Below are positions 28,549 through 37,784 of a DNA stretch of 64,000 nucleotides, piece after piece. The translations under genes and the position numbers were made by a program. The notes beneath the pieces are model-generated. The model was not told the DNA's origin. It was given only the letters and a program-made list of their open reading frames with translations, and made no database searches. The stretch covers positions 62,001 to 126,000 of the forward strand of contig JAFAAN010000066.1 in assembly GCA_023426545.1 (NCBI GenBank), given 5' to 3'. The stretch is from Pseudomonadota bacterium. GTDB lineage: Bacteria; Myxococcota; Myxococcia; Myxococcales; Myxococcaceae. How positions within the stretch are numbered: position 1 is the first letter of the stretch; each line of letters starts with the position of its first letter.

Positions 28549-30525
28549 GTGAGCGACGAGAAGAACGGTTCCAATTCTGGCGGGATGGGTCCCAAGAAGC
28601 CGAAGGCCACCTTCGGTGACGTGATGCTCGGCATTCCCTCCGGGGGGGGCCGCAGCGAGGGAGGTCGGGGCGAGCGGGGTGGTGGCCGTGGCGGCGAGCG
28701 CGGCGGTGGCCGTGGCGACCGCGAGGCCCAGCCGCGCCCCTCGGGCAGCGCGCCGCGCGAGGAGCGAGGGCCCCGTGGAGGGGGCGACCGCCGTGGCGGC
28801 GAGCGCCGCGGGCAGGGGCAGGGCCCCATGGTCGTCGTGAAGCGCGCTTCGGGCGCCATCGAGACGCGCGGCCCGGTGGGAGACGTGCCCGCCGAAGCGG
28901 CCGCGACGGCCGACGCGACCGCCGCCGCCGCGGATGCCTCCGCTGCGACGCCGGAGCTCGCGCCGCGCCCGGTGACGCCGACGCCGACGCCTGCGCCGTC
29001 GAGCGCGCTGTACGAGGACGTCCCCGAGTCCGAGTCCTTCGCCGAGATGTTCGAGGCCCAGTCCAAGGAGGGGGGCACCCCCAGCCGGCGTGGTCTGCGC
29101 GTGGGCGAGAAGGTCCGGGGCACCATCTTCCAGCTCGGCGCGGACACCGCGTTCGTGTCCGTGGAAGGCGCCTCCAAGAGCGAGGCGATGATCGAGCTTC
29201 GCGAGCTGAAGGACGACGAGGGCATCCTCCGCTTCGGGGTGGGTGACACCATCGACGCGCACGTGGTGGAGGTGGGCGCCAAGGGCATCCACCTCAGCCG
29301 CGCGCTGGCCAAGGGCAGCGCCAACCTCGCCATGCTGGCCGAGGCCCGCGCCTCCGGCATGCCCGTCGAGGGCCTGGTGCTGAGCGTGAACAAGGGCGGT
29401 GTGGAGGTCGCCATTGGCGACATCCGTGCCTTCTGCCCCATCAGCCAGCTCGACCTGCGCTACGTGGAGAAGCCGGACCAGTTCATCGGCGAGAAGCTCC
29501 AGTTCCGCGTCACCGAGGTCCGCGACCGCAATGTCGTCCTGTCGCGCCGTGCGCTGCTGGAGGACGAGCAGCGTCAGCTCGCCGCGGAGACGCGCAAGAA
29601 CCTGGCCCAGGGCAAGGTCGTCAAGGGCAAGGTCACCGGCGTGCGTGACTTCGGCGTGTTCGTGGACCTGGGCGGCGTGGAGGGGATGATCCCCGTCTCC
29701 GAGCTCTCGTACACGCGCGTGGGCCACCCGAGCGAGGTGGTGAAGGTCGGCGACGAGGTCGAGGTCGAGATCCTCCGCATGGAGGCCGGCCAGCCCAACT
29801 CGCCCGACAAGACCAAGCAGAAGGAGCGCATCACGCTGTCCATGCGCTCGCGCCTGGAGGACCCGTTCCAGAAGGCGCTCTCCGAGATCAAGGAGGGCGA
29901 CCGCCTCCAGGGCAAGGTCGTGCGCCTGCAGCAGTTCGGCGCCTTCGTGGAGCTGCGTCCGGGCGTGGACGGCCTGGTCCACATCTCCGCGCTGAGCGAT
30001 CGCCGCATCGCGCACCCGCGGGACGTGGTGAAGGAAGGGGAGACCATCTGGGTGTCGGTGGAGAAGATCGACACGCAGGAGAAGCGCATCGGCCTGCGGC
30101 GCATCTCCGAGGAGGAGGCGCAGCGTCCTCCCGAGGAGCGCTCCGCCGCCGAGCCCGCCGCGGCTCCCGCCCAGCCGGCGGCGCCCCGTCCCAAGGTCGG
30201 TCAGGTCGTCATGGGCAAGGTGGATCGCATCGAGCCCTACGGCGTCTTCCTCGCGTTCCCGGGCGGCAAGGGATTGCTCCCGGCCAGCGAGACGGGCACC
30301 GAGCGGGGCACCGACCTGCGCAAGCACTACGCGCTGGGCCAGGAGGTGAAGGTGGCCATCCTGGACATCGACGCGTCCGGCAAGATTCGACTGTCCGTCA
30401 CCGCCGCCATCCGCGCGGAGGAGCGCGCCGAGGTGGAGGCATGGCAGAAGTCGCAGCAGCCTCAGGGCGCCGGCAAGAAGGGCTTCGGCACCTTCGCGGA
30501 TCTGCTCAACAAGGCGCGCAAGTAA
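28549..30525 (+). CDS. S1-domain RNA-binding protein with RGG-rich N-terminus
   Basis: Protein of 658 residues related to ribosomal protein S1. Residues about 30-90 are a Gly/Arg/Glu-rich region with many RGG/RGE repeats, followed by an Ala/Pro/Thr linker to about 155. Five S1 beta-barrels follow: near 180-250, 265-330, 345-425 (KGKVTGVRDFGVFVDLGG), 440-510 (QGKVVRLQQFGAFVELRPG) and 550-625. Domains three and four fit the S1 consensus best. The GTG at 28549 has AGGAAGG eight bases upstream; an ATG 25 codons earlier lacks one. It is likely a translation or mRNA-binding factor, distinct from true S1. A 13-bp inverted repeat follows the stop. Confidence 0.85.
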   Translation: MSDEKNGSNSGGMGPKKPKATFGDVMLGIPSGGGRSEGGRGERGGGRGGERGGGRGDREAQPRPSGSAPREERGPRGGGDRRGGERRGQGQGPMVVVKRASGAIETRGPVGDVPAEAAATADATAAAADASAATPELAPRPVTPTPTPAPSSALYEDVPESESFAEMFEAQSKEGGTPSRRGLRVGEKVRGTIFQLGADTAFVSVEGASKSEAMIELRELKDDEGILRFGVGDTIDAHVVEVGAKGIHLSRALAKGSANLAMLAEARASGMPVEGLVLSVNKGGVEVAIGDIRAFCPISQLDLRYVEKPDQFIGEKLQFRVTEVRDRNVVLSRRALLEDEQRQLAAETRKNLAQGKVVKGKVTGVRDFGVFVDLGGVEGMIPVSELSYTRVGHPSEVVKVGDEVEVEILRMEAGQPNSPDKTKQKERITLSMRSRLEDPFQKALSEIKEGDRLQGKVVRLQQFGAFVELRPGVDGLVHISALSDRRIAHPRDVVKEGETIWVSVEKIDTQEKRIGLRRISEEEAQRPPEERSAAEPAAAPAQPAAPRPKVGQVVMGKVDRIEPYGVFLAFPGGKGLLPASETGTERGTDLRKHYALGQEVKVAILDIDASGKIRLSVTAAIRAEERAEVEAWQKSQQPQGAGKKGFGTFADLLNKARK

Positions 30526-30532
30526 TCGCCTG

Positions 30533-30570
30533 CTCCGGCGCTGATCACCGCGAAGTCATCAGCGCTGGAG
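30533..30570 (+). terminator. Long inverted repeat after the S1-domain gene
   Basis: CTCCGGCGCTGAT (30533-30545) pairs with ATCAGCGCTGGAG (30558-30570), a 13-bp stem with one G-T pair and a 12-base loop. There is no T run. It probably marks the mRNA end and insulates the tRNA promoter that follows. Confidence 0.5.
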
Positions 30571-30577
30571 AAAGGTG

Positions 30578-30606
30578 TTGACGGTACAGGCAGGGGGCGG
30601 TACTTA
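30578..30606 (+). promoter_or_regulatory. Candidate promoter of the initiator tRNA
   Basis: TTGACG (30578-30583), 17-base spacer, TACTTA (30601-30606), ending 19 bases before the tRNA. Good -35, weak -10. Confidence 0.42.
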
Positions 30607-30625
30607 CCGCCTCGCCTCTCTCTGC

Positions 30626-30700
<75 letters not shown>

Positions 30701-30704
30701 TCGG

Positions 30705-30746
30705 ATCGGCCCGGTCATCCTCTGGATGGCCGGGCCGATTGCTTTT
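30705..30746 (+). terminator. Rho-independent terminator of the tRNA gene
   Basis: ATCGGCCCGG (30705-30714) pairs with CCGGGCCGAT (30730-30739), with a further CATCC/GGATG inner stem, then TGCTTTT. It lies five bases after the tRNA. Confidence 0.85.
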
Positions 30747-30883
30747 GGGCCCTCCCTCGCGACGGACGGCGCGCCTCCGGCCCGCCCTGCGTCCAGGCAG
30801 CCGACGGGTATTGGCTGATGAAGGCGGACCCGGCACCGCGGTCCATCTTCCTCGTAGGCGATTGCCCATTCGAGGAGGAGGCC

Positions 30884-31828
30884 ATGGACACCGACATCAC
30901 GCATGTCCTGCTCGTGGGAGGAACGGGGCGCTTCGGCGGCAAGCTGGCTTCGGCGCTGCTGGCCCGGCCGGGCATCCATCTCCACGTCCTGGTGCGGCCG
31001 GGAACAGGTGGTGAGGGCCTGGCAGGACTCGCGAGGCATGGGGTGACGCTGGTGAGCGGGACGCTGGATGACATGCGCTCGCTCGACACGGCGCTGGAGG
31101 GGGTGGACGCGGTCGTCTCCGCGGTGCATGGGCCCGCGGAGGTTCGCGTGGACGGCCAGCTTCGCTTGCTGGACTCGGCGCGCCGGCATGGCGCCATTCG
31201 CTTCATCCCGTCCGACTACTCGCTCGACTACGCCGATCCGGAGGCGGGCAGCACCTTCATGGCGGCGCACCGGCAGGTCGCGGCCGCGGTGGTGCGCAGC
31301 GGTGTCCCGTACAGCTTCGTCCTGTGTGGTGCCTTCATGGAGACCGCGCTGTCGCCGCAGGCCCAGGTGTTCGACTTCGAGCGGGGCGTCGTCTCCTATT
31401 GGGGCTCGGGGGATGAGCCGTTCGACGTGACGGCCATGGCCGACGCCGCGCGTTGGGTGGCAGAGGTGGTGGTGGATCCGCGCGCGGCGGGGCGGCGGCT
31501 GGAGCTCGTGGGCGACGTGGTGACGGTGAACGACGTGGTCGCTGTCTACGAGGAGCTTTCGGGGCGGTCGCTGCGGCGCGCGTGGCGAGGCCCGGTGGAG
31601 GCGTTGCGCCGGCGGCTCGTGCGCGCACCGCCCGCGGGGATGCCCGTCCACACATCACCCGTGGAGCTGAGCCTGCTCGCGCAACTCGCGGGGAAGGGGA
31701 GGCTGCGCGAGCCAGCCAACGCTGAATACCCCCGGGTCCGCCCCATGTCGGTACGCGCCTTCCTGCGCGAACGCCTGTTGGCCGCTGCCCCGGTGCACGG
31801 AGGCGCTCCACTCGCGACGCAGCCGTAG
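30884..31828 (+). CDS. NmrA-like NAD(P)-binding protein
   Basis: Atypical short-chain dehydrogenase-fold protein of 314 residues. The Rossmann motif VLLVGGTGRFGGKL is at residues 8-21, and VVSAVHGPAE and RFIPSDYSLDY follow, as in NmrA/isoflavone-reductase-type proteins. These bind NAD(P)H and act either as reductases or as redox-sensing regulators; the sequence does not say which. The ATG at 30884 has GAGGAGGAG just upstream; an in-frame ATG at 30818 has weaker signals. The gene stands alone between the tRNA terminator and a long intergenic region. Confidence 0.82.
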   Translation: MDTDITHVLLVGGTGRFGGKLASALLARPGIHLHVLVRPGTGGEGLAGLARHGVTLVSGTLDDMRSLDTALEGVDAVVSAVHGPAEVRVDGQLRLLDSARRHGAIRFIPSDYSLDYADPEAGSTFMAAHRQVAAAVVRSGVPYSFVLCGAFMETALSPQAQVFDFERGVVSYWGSGDEPFDVTAMADAARWVAEVVVDPRAAGRRLELVGDVVTVNDVVAVYEELSGRSLRRAWRGPVEALRRRLVRAPPAGMPVHTSPVELSLLAQLAGKGRLREPANAEYPRVRPMSVRAFLRERLLAAAPVHGGAPLATQP

Positions 31829-32304
31829 TCCGGACGGCCGGCGCGCATGACCGCGCCGTGTGATGAAGCGCACGGGCTCGGTGGGCCCGCGGCTTCGCCG
31901 CCGTCCGTGGCGCGCGGCGTCAACCCGGGTGCGGCGTCGCCTGGGTCGAGATGGCCTGGGGCGATGCGGACTGGAGCCCCTGGGTGTTCCGGCAACCGCC
32001 CCGAACGGGCCGCAGCCGCGCGACGAGTGTGCCCAAGGCTAGATGGCGTGGGAGGCGCGCTCTCGGGGGGCTGACCGTGCTGACGCAACCTGCCGCAATC
32101 ATGGAATTCTGCGCTCCGTTGGAAAAAAGTTGAGTGTCGCCTTTTAACCTACATCCGATCGGGCACTAATCTCTCGACCAGGTGACAAACTGTCACTTGG
32201 TCGCTTCCCGACTGTGACTGGGAGTTCTGGCGATGGGGCCGGAATAGTTGACCCAGGCTGGAGGGAGACGGCCACCCCCGTCGTCGTAAATGGAGTTTCC
32301 CCAC
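31829..32304 (+). promoter_or_regulatory. Intergenic region with a 27-bp palindrome upstream of the M36 protease
   Basis: This 476-bp region has no credible gene. Its distal half is AT-richer than the surroundings. At 32176-32202, GACCAGGTGACA and TGTCACTTGGTC form an inverted repeat (11 of 12 positions) around AAC, and a partial copy of the half-site (TGTGACTGG) lies at 32213-32221. The layout, about 100 bp before the protease start, suits a dimeric regulator operator; a structured RNA leader is the alternative. No convincing sigma70 promoter was seen. Confidence 0.45.
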
Positions 32305-35300
32305 GTGAGAAGGTTGGTTGCCACTCTGTCCGGGCTCGCCCTGGTATTGTCGGGTACCAGTGCCGTCGCTCGGACTTTGCCGAACTACGATGCACTTCAG
32401 GACGCGAAGCCCGCGGGTCGTGTCACTGCGGGGTTCAAGCCGGTCAACAGCAGCCTGAAGGGGGCGCGGATCGCCCACCGGGACGCGCTGACCGATTCTC
32501 CGACGTTCGTCTGGACGTACCGGACCGCTGAGCAGACGAAGCTCCGCGCCGAGTACGCCAAGATGACGCCCGCCAAGGCGGCGATGGCTCAGATCGCTGA
32601 CCACGCTCCGCTGTACGGCCTGTCCTCCTTCGCGGCCGCTGGTGCGACGGTCACCAACGTCAGCACGAACCCGCAGGGCGTCAAGGTCGTGACGCTGACG
32701 CAGAAGGCCTCCGGCATCGAGGTCTTCCGCCAGTCGCTGAAGGTCCTGCTCAACAAGCAGAACGAGGTGGTGGCCATCTCCGGCGCCCTCTCGAGGAACG
32801 CGACGCCGGAGCTTCCCCAGGTGAAGGCGCGCTTCCAACTGCCCGCCACCGAGGCCATCGCCGCGGCGTACAAGGACCTCACCGGCCGCGCGCTGGACCG
32901 CAACCTGCTCACCCGCGCCAGCGCCAACTCGAAGGACGATCCGTACTCGCACTTCACGCTGGCCAGCTATGCGCGTCCGCTCGAGGAGGGATTCATCATC
33001 CCTGCTCGCGTCAAGCAGGTGTACTTCCCGCTGCCCACGAAGCTGGTCCCCGCGTACTACGTGGAGATCAACACGGGCCGCGCGGACAGCGTGGACTCTG
33101 ACTACTTCGCGTACGTCATCTCCGCCGTCGACGGTCAGTTGCTGATGCGCAACAACCTGACGGCGCACGCGGAGTTCAGCTACCGCGTGTTCGCGGACGC
33201 CACGCCTCCGTACACGCCGCACGACGGCCCCGTGGGCACGGCCGGTACGCCGCACCCCGCCGGCTTCCCGAACGGCTACATGTCGCCGTACGTCCCGGCG
33301 AACCTGGTCACCCTCCAGAACGTCCCCTTCAGCCAGAACGACCCCTGGCTGCCGGACGGCGCGACGGTGACCATGGGTAACAACGTGGACGCCTACGCGG
33401 ACCTCGTCGCGCCGGACGGCTACAACGCCGGCGACCTTCGTCCCACCGTGACGGCGCCGGGCGTGTTCGACCGGATCATCGACTTCAACATCCAGCCGAA
33501 CGCCAACCCCGACCAGATCGCCGCGGCGACCACCAGCCTGTTCTTCATGAACAACTGGCTGCATGACTGGTTCTACGACGCCGGCTTCGACGAGGCGTCC
33601 GGCAACGCGCAGGCGAACAACTACGGCCGCGGCGGCGTCGCCAACGACCGGCTCCTGGCGCAGGCGCAGGACCACGAGGGGACCGACAACGCCAACATGC
33701 GGACCCCCGCGGACGGCGCGTCCCCCCGCATGCAGATGTTCCTGTTCTCCGGCGCGCGCAACTCGCGCCTGACGGCGAACGCTCCGGCGGAGGTCGCGGG
33801 CGACTACCAGGGTGGCGTCTCTTCCACCTTCGGTCCCCAGACCTTCAACACCACGGGTGACGTGGTGATCGCGCAGGACGCGGCCAACGCCGACGGCCCG
33901 TCCACCACGGACGGCTGCACCGCGCTGACCAACGCGGCCGAGGTCGCCGGGAAGATCGCCATCATCGACCGCGGCACCTGTGACTTCGTCAAGAAGGTGA
34001 CGAACGCGCAGACCGCGGGCGCCATCGGCGTCATCATCGCGGACAACGCGGCGGGGCCCACGATCGACATGGGCGGTGACTCCACCTCCATCACGATCCC
34101 CACGCTGCGCGTGAACCTGGACGACGGCAACCGGCTGCGCGCCGTCATCCCGGGCCTCAACGTCACGATGTACCGTGGCCCGACCCAGTGGCTCGATGGC
34201 ACCATCGACAACGCCATCGTGGCGCACGAGTGGGGTCACTACATCAGCAACCGTCTCATCGGGAACGCGTCCGGTCTGGTGAACAACCAGGGGCGCGCGA
34301 TGGGCGAGGGCTGGGGTGACTTCACCGCGCTGCTGATGATGGTTCGCGCCGAGGACATCAACGTCCCGTCCAACGCGAACTGGAACGGCGCCTATGCCGC
34401 GGCCGGTTACGCCACCCGCGGTGACGCGGACTCCGAGTACTTCGGCATCCGCCGTGGAACGTACTCGTCGGACCAGACCAAGAACGCGCTGTCGTTCCGT
34501 CACATCATGGACGGCGTGGCGCTGCCCACGGACGTGCCGTTCAACGGCAACACCGGTCTGCCGAACTCGCAGGTCCACAACTCCGGCGAGATCTGGGCGA
34601 CGATGCTGTGGGAGTGCTACACGTCGCTGCTCCGCGCGCATCCGTTCCAGGAGGCGCAGGACCGGATGAAGAACTACCTGGTCAACGCGTACAAGCTCAC
34701 GCCTTCTGCCCCGACGTACCTGGAGGCGCGTGACGCCGTCATCGCGGCGGCCCACGCCAACGACCCGGCGGACGCCGAGCGGTTCTGGCACGCCTTCGCC
34801 AAGCGCGGCGCGGGCGTCGGTGCCCGGGCCCCGGATCGCTACTCCACGGACCACGCGGGCGTGATGGAGAGCTTCGTGGTCGGCTCGGCCATCCAGATCG
34901 TGTCGGCCGAGTTCTTCGACGACGAGGAGAGCGGCACGTGCGACAACGACGGTATCCTCGACAACGGTGAGACGGGCCGCATCGAGGTCACCGTGCGCAA
35001 CGCGGGTGCCCTGCCGGCCACCGCGTCCAGCGTCACGCTGTCGTCCACCTTCGCGGGCCTCGAGTTCGGCAACGGTGGCGAGGGGACCCTCCCGGCCATC
35101 CCGGTGTTCGGCGAGGCCAAGGTCTCCATCCCGGTTACGCTCAATGGCGCGACGGCGCGGCAGGACGTGACCATCGACATCGCGGCGCGCGACGCTGGCC
35201 AGGCGCTCCCGGGCGACGTGACTGACGCCCTCGTCCTCACCACGCACTACGACGAGCGGCCTGAGTCCACGAACATCGAGGACGTGCAGATCTCCCCGTC

Positions 35301-37635
35301 CAAGCTGCCCTGGACGACCGAGTACGACGAGGCCCTGACCCCGGCCGTGTTCAGCGTGGTCTCGTTCCCGGACGGCAACCGCACGTTCTACGCGGAGAAC
35401 ACCGAGGCCTTCGCCGACGTTCGCCTCATCTCGCCCGAGCTGCACGTCAGCGCGACCGAGCCCTTCGTGATCAACTTCATGCACGCTTGGGACTTCGAGG
35501 ACGACTACGACGGCGCCACGGTCGAAATCTCCGAGGACGGAGGCCAGACGTGGGTGGACATCGGTGCCCCGATCCACAACACGGTGCTCGAGACCTACGA
35601 GGGCAACCTGAACCCGCTGGCCGGCAAGCCCGCGCTCTCGTCCTACAACTGGGAGTTCCCGGGCATGGTCCCCGCGACCATCAACCTGGGCACGGCCTAC
35701 GCCGGCAAGACGGTGCAGGTCCGCTTCCGCGTCGGTACGGACATGGCCTTCGGCTACACGGGCTGGCTGCTGGATGACCTCGAGTTCCTGGGCATCACGA
35801 ACACCCCGTTCACCACCATCGCGGATGAAGACAACGTCTGCGTGAACCCCTGGCCCATCGCCAACGCCGGTGCGGACCTGACGGTCTTCGCGGGTGACGT
35901 GGTGCGCCTCTCGGGTGCTGCTTCTGACCCGGAAGGCCAGCCTGTGACGTTCACGTGGGCGCAGACGTCGGGCCCCGCGGTCACCCTGTCGGGTGCCGAC
36001 ACCCTGACGCCGTGGTTCCTGGCGCCGCAGATCACCCAGGGCACCACGCTGGAGTTCGCGCTGACCGTCTCCGACGGCGTGAAGACGGCCACTGACTCGG
36101 TGACGGTGACGGTGCGGCAGCCCAACAACGCGCCCACCGTGAACGCGGGCCTCGACGGCACGGTCGAGGAGCGCGCTGAGTACACGCTGAGCGGCTCCGC
36201 GAGCGACGAGGACGGTGACGCCCTCACGTACCTGTGGACCCAGGTCTCCGGTACGCCGGTGGCGGTGAAGAACTACACCACGCCGACGGCGACGTTCATC
36301 GCGCCCGAGGTCACGCTGGACGACGTGCTGGTCTTCCGTCTGACGGTCAGCGACGGCATCGCGAGCGTGAACGACACGGTCACCGTGACGGTCACGAACG
36401 TGAACCGCGCGCCGGTCGTCTCCGACACGGCCGTCTCCTTCGCCTCGGGCACCGTCTCCGTGACGGCGGCCGCGGTCGATCCGGACGGTGACGCGGTCAG
36501 CTACAGCTGGGAGCAGACCGGTGGTTCGACGGTGTCCATCACGGGCGCCGACACGGCCACCATCTCCTTCGCCACGCCGCTCCCGGGCTCGTACGAGTTC
36601 ACCGTGACGGCGACGGACGGCACGGCCTCCGCAACCAAGGCGGTGCCGGTGACCATCATCGACGGCTCGCTGCCGGTCAACTCGGCTCCGACCGTGAACG
36701 CGGGTATCGACGGCACGGCGAACGCCGGTGACGTCGTCACGCTCAGCGGCTCCGCGACCGATGCCGAGGGTGACACGCTGACGTACCACTGGGAGCAGAT
36801 CGGTGGCACGGAGGTGACGCTGACGGGTGCCGACACCCTGACGCCGTCGTTCACCGCGCCGAGCACGGTCAACGGTGACACGCTGGGCTTCATCCTGACG
36901 GTCAGCGACGGCACCTCGACCACCAGCGACATCGTGCGCATCATCGTGGCGGCTGACCCGGGCGCCAACCCGAGCAACACCGCTCCGGAGATCGACGCGG
37001 GTGCGCCTGTGACGGTGGAGGCCGGTGCGACCGTGACCCTCAACGGCACGGCGACCGACGCGGACGGCGATGCGCTGACCATCACCTGGACGCAGACCGG
37101 CGGCACGCCCGTGACGCTGTCTGATGCCTCCTCGCTGACGCCGTCCTTCACGGCGCCGGCCACCGCGGAGACGCTGTCGTTCCTCCTGCTGGTCAGCGAC
37201 GGCACGTCCACTGTCGCGTCCGTGACGAGCGTGACCGTCTCCGACGAGAACATCGCGCCGGTGGCGAACGCCCGCGCGGTGGTCTCTGGCAACCAGACGT
37301 CGGCCACGCTCGACGGCTCGGCTTCCAGCGACGCGAACGGTGACGCGCTGACCTACCGCTGGACGCAGACGGCGGGCCCGAACGCGACCATCTCCGGCGC
37401 CGACCAGGCGGTGGCAGTCGTCAACCTGCCCGACCTCAAGGGCAAGTCGGCGACGTTCAGCTTCCGCCTGACGGTGACGGACGCGGACGGCGCGGAGAAC
37501 AGCACCACCGTTCAGTTCACCGCGAAGAACGGTGACGAAGACGGTGGCGGCTGCTCCGCGACGGGCGCGGGCGCCCCGGCCGGCATGCTCGGCCTGGCGC
37601 TGCTCGGCCTGCTGCGCCGCCGTCGTCAGAACTGA
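32305..37635 (+). CDS. Secreted M36 (fungalysin) metalloprotease with PA, Ig/PKD-like repeats and MYXO-CTERM
   Basis: Very large extracellular protease of about 1,776 residues. A signal peptide (RRLVATLSGLALVLSGTSAVA) leads into an FTP/PepSY-type propeptide. The catalytic domain has HEWGH at about 641-645 and the third zinc ligand in GEGWGDF about 26 residues on. A PA domain (around IIDRGTCDFVKKV) is inserted before it. After a CARDB-like and a jelly-roll region come six Ig/PKD/K319L-type repeats of roughly 90 residues (about 1185-1740), each with a D.DGD-like turn and a W.Q..G core. The tail has GGGCSATGAGAPAG, a hydrophobic helix and RRRRQ: a MYXO-CTERM sorting signal. GTG 32305 has GGAG upstream; ATG 32290 is possible. 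Two hairpins follow. Confidence 0.92.
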   Translation: MRRLVATLSGLALVLSGTSAVARTLPNYDALQDAKPAGRVTAGFKPVNSSLKGARIAHRDALTDSPTFVWTYRTAEQTKLRAEYAKMTPAKAAMAQIADHAPLYGLSSFAAAGATVTNVSTNPQGVKVVTLTQKASGIEVFRQSLKVLLNKQNEVVAISGALSRNATPELPQVKARFQLPATEAIAAAYKDLTGRALDRNLLTRASANSKDDPYSHFTLASYARPLEEGFIIPARVKQVYFPLPTKLVPAYYVEINTGRADSVDSDYFAYVISAVDGQLLMRNNLTAHAEFSYRVFADATPPYTPHDGPVGTAGTPHPAGFPNGYMSPYVPANLVTLQNVPFSQNDPWLPDGATVTMGNNVDAYADLVAPDGYNAGDLRPTVTAPGVFDRIIDFNIQPNANPDQIAAATTSLFFMNNWLHDWFYDAGFDEASGNAQANNYGRGGVANDRLLAQAQDHEGTDNANMRTPADGASPRMQMFLFSGARNSRLTANAPAEVAGDYQGGVSSTFGPQTFNTTGDVVIAQDAANADGPSTTDGCTALTNAAEVAGKIAIIDRGTCDFVKKVTNAQTAGAIGVIIADNAAGPTIDMGGDSTSITIPTLRVNLDDGNRLRAVIPGLNVTMYRGPTQWLDGTIDNAIVAHEWGHYISNRLIGNASGLVNNQGRAMGEGWGDFTALLMMVRAEDINVPSNANWNGAYAAAGYATRGDADSEYFGIRRGTYSSDQTKNALSFRHIMDGVALPTDVPFNGNTGLPNSQVHNSGEIWATMLWECYTSLLRAHPFQEAQDRMKNYLVNAYKLTPSAPTYLEARDAVIAAAHANDPADAERFWHAFAKRGAGVGARAPDRYSTDHAGVMESFVVGSAIQIVSAEFFDDEESGTCDNDGILDNGETGRIEVTVRNAGALPATASSVTLSSTFAGLEFGNGGEGTLPAIPVFGEAKVSIPVTLNGATARQDVTIDIAARDAGQALPGDVTDALVLTTHYDERPESTNIEDVQISPSKLPWTTEYDEALTPAVFSVVSFPDGNRTFYAENTEAFADVRLISPELHVSATEPFVINFMHAWDFEDDYDGATVEISEDGGQTWVDIGAPIHNTVLETYEGNLNPLAGKPALSSYNWEFPGMVPATINLGTAYAGKTVQVRFRVGTDMAFGYTGWLLDDLEFLGITNTPFTTIADEDNVCVNPWPIANAGADLTVFAGDVVRLSGAASDPEGQPVTFTWAQTSGPAVTLSGADTLTPWFLAPQITQGTTLEFALTVSDGVKTATDSVTVTVRQPNNAPTVNAGLDGTVEERAEYTLSGSASDEDGDALTYLWTQVSGTPVAVKNYTTPTATFIAPEVTLDDVLVFRLTVSDGIASVNDTVTVTVTNVNRAPVVSDTAVSFASGTVSVTAAAVDPDGDAVSYSWEQTGGSTVSITGADTATISFATPLPGSYEFTVTATDGTASATKAVPVTIIDGSLPVNSAPTVNAGIDGTANAGDVVTLSGSATDAEGDTLTYHWEQIGGTEVTLTGADTLTPSFTAPSTVNGDTLGFILTVSDGTSTTSDIVRIIVAADPGANPSNTAPEIDAGAPVTVEAGATVTLNGTATDADGDALTITWTQTGGTPVTLSDASSLTPSFTAPATAETLSFLLLVSDGTSTVASVTSVTVSDENIAPVANARAVVSGNQTSATLDGSASSDANGDALTYRWTQTAGPNATISGADQAVAVVNLPDLKGKSATFSFRLTVTDADGAENSTTVQFTAKNGDEDGGGCSATGAGAPAGMLGLALLGLLRRRRQN

Positions 37636-37644
37636 GGCGACTGA

Positions 37645-37676
37645 GTCCGCCTCCCGCCTTCGGGTGGGAGGTGGAC
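37645..37676 (+). terminator. Hairpin with TTCG loop after the M36 gene
   Basis: GTCCGCCTCCCGCC and GGTGGGAGGTGGAC pair around a TTCG tetraloop, with a few mismatched or wobble positions, beginning nine bases after the stop. There is no T run; it likely acts together with the second hairpin. Confidence 0.5.
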
Positions 37677-37739
37677 GCCGTGGGGCCCGGATGAAGTGAC
37701 GGTCCGGGCGCCGCGGAAGGTTGATGGATTGAAGCGCTG

Positions 37740-37777
37740 GCGGCCGGCTCTCGAAAGGGAGCCGGCCGCTGTCTTTT
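37740..37777 (+). terminator. Rho-independent terminator of the M36 gene
   Basis: GCGGCCGGCTC (37740-37750) pairs perfectly with GAGCCGGCCGC (37759-37769) and is followed by TGTCTTTT. It ends rightward transcription just before the convergent patatin gene. Confidence 0.8.
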
Positions 37778-37784
37778 CAGGAGC

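Noticed and set aside
32149..36789. 1,546-codon open frame on the minus strand
   Set aside because: It is antisense to the M36 protease. The translation is an Arg/Val/His/Asp-rich composition typical of reversed high-GC coding sequence, with no domain or ribosome site.
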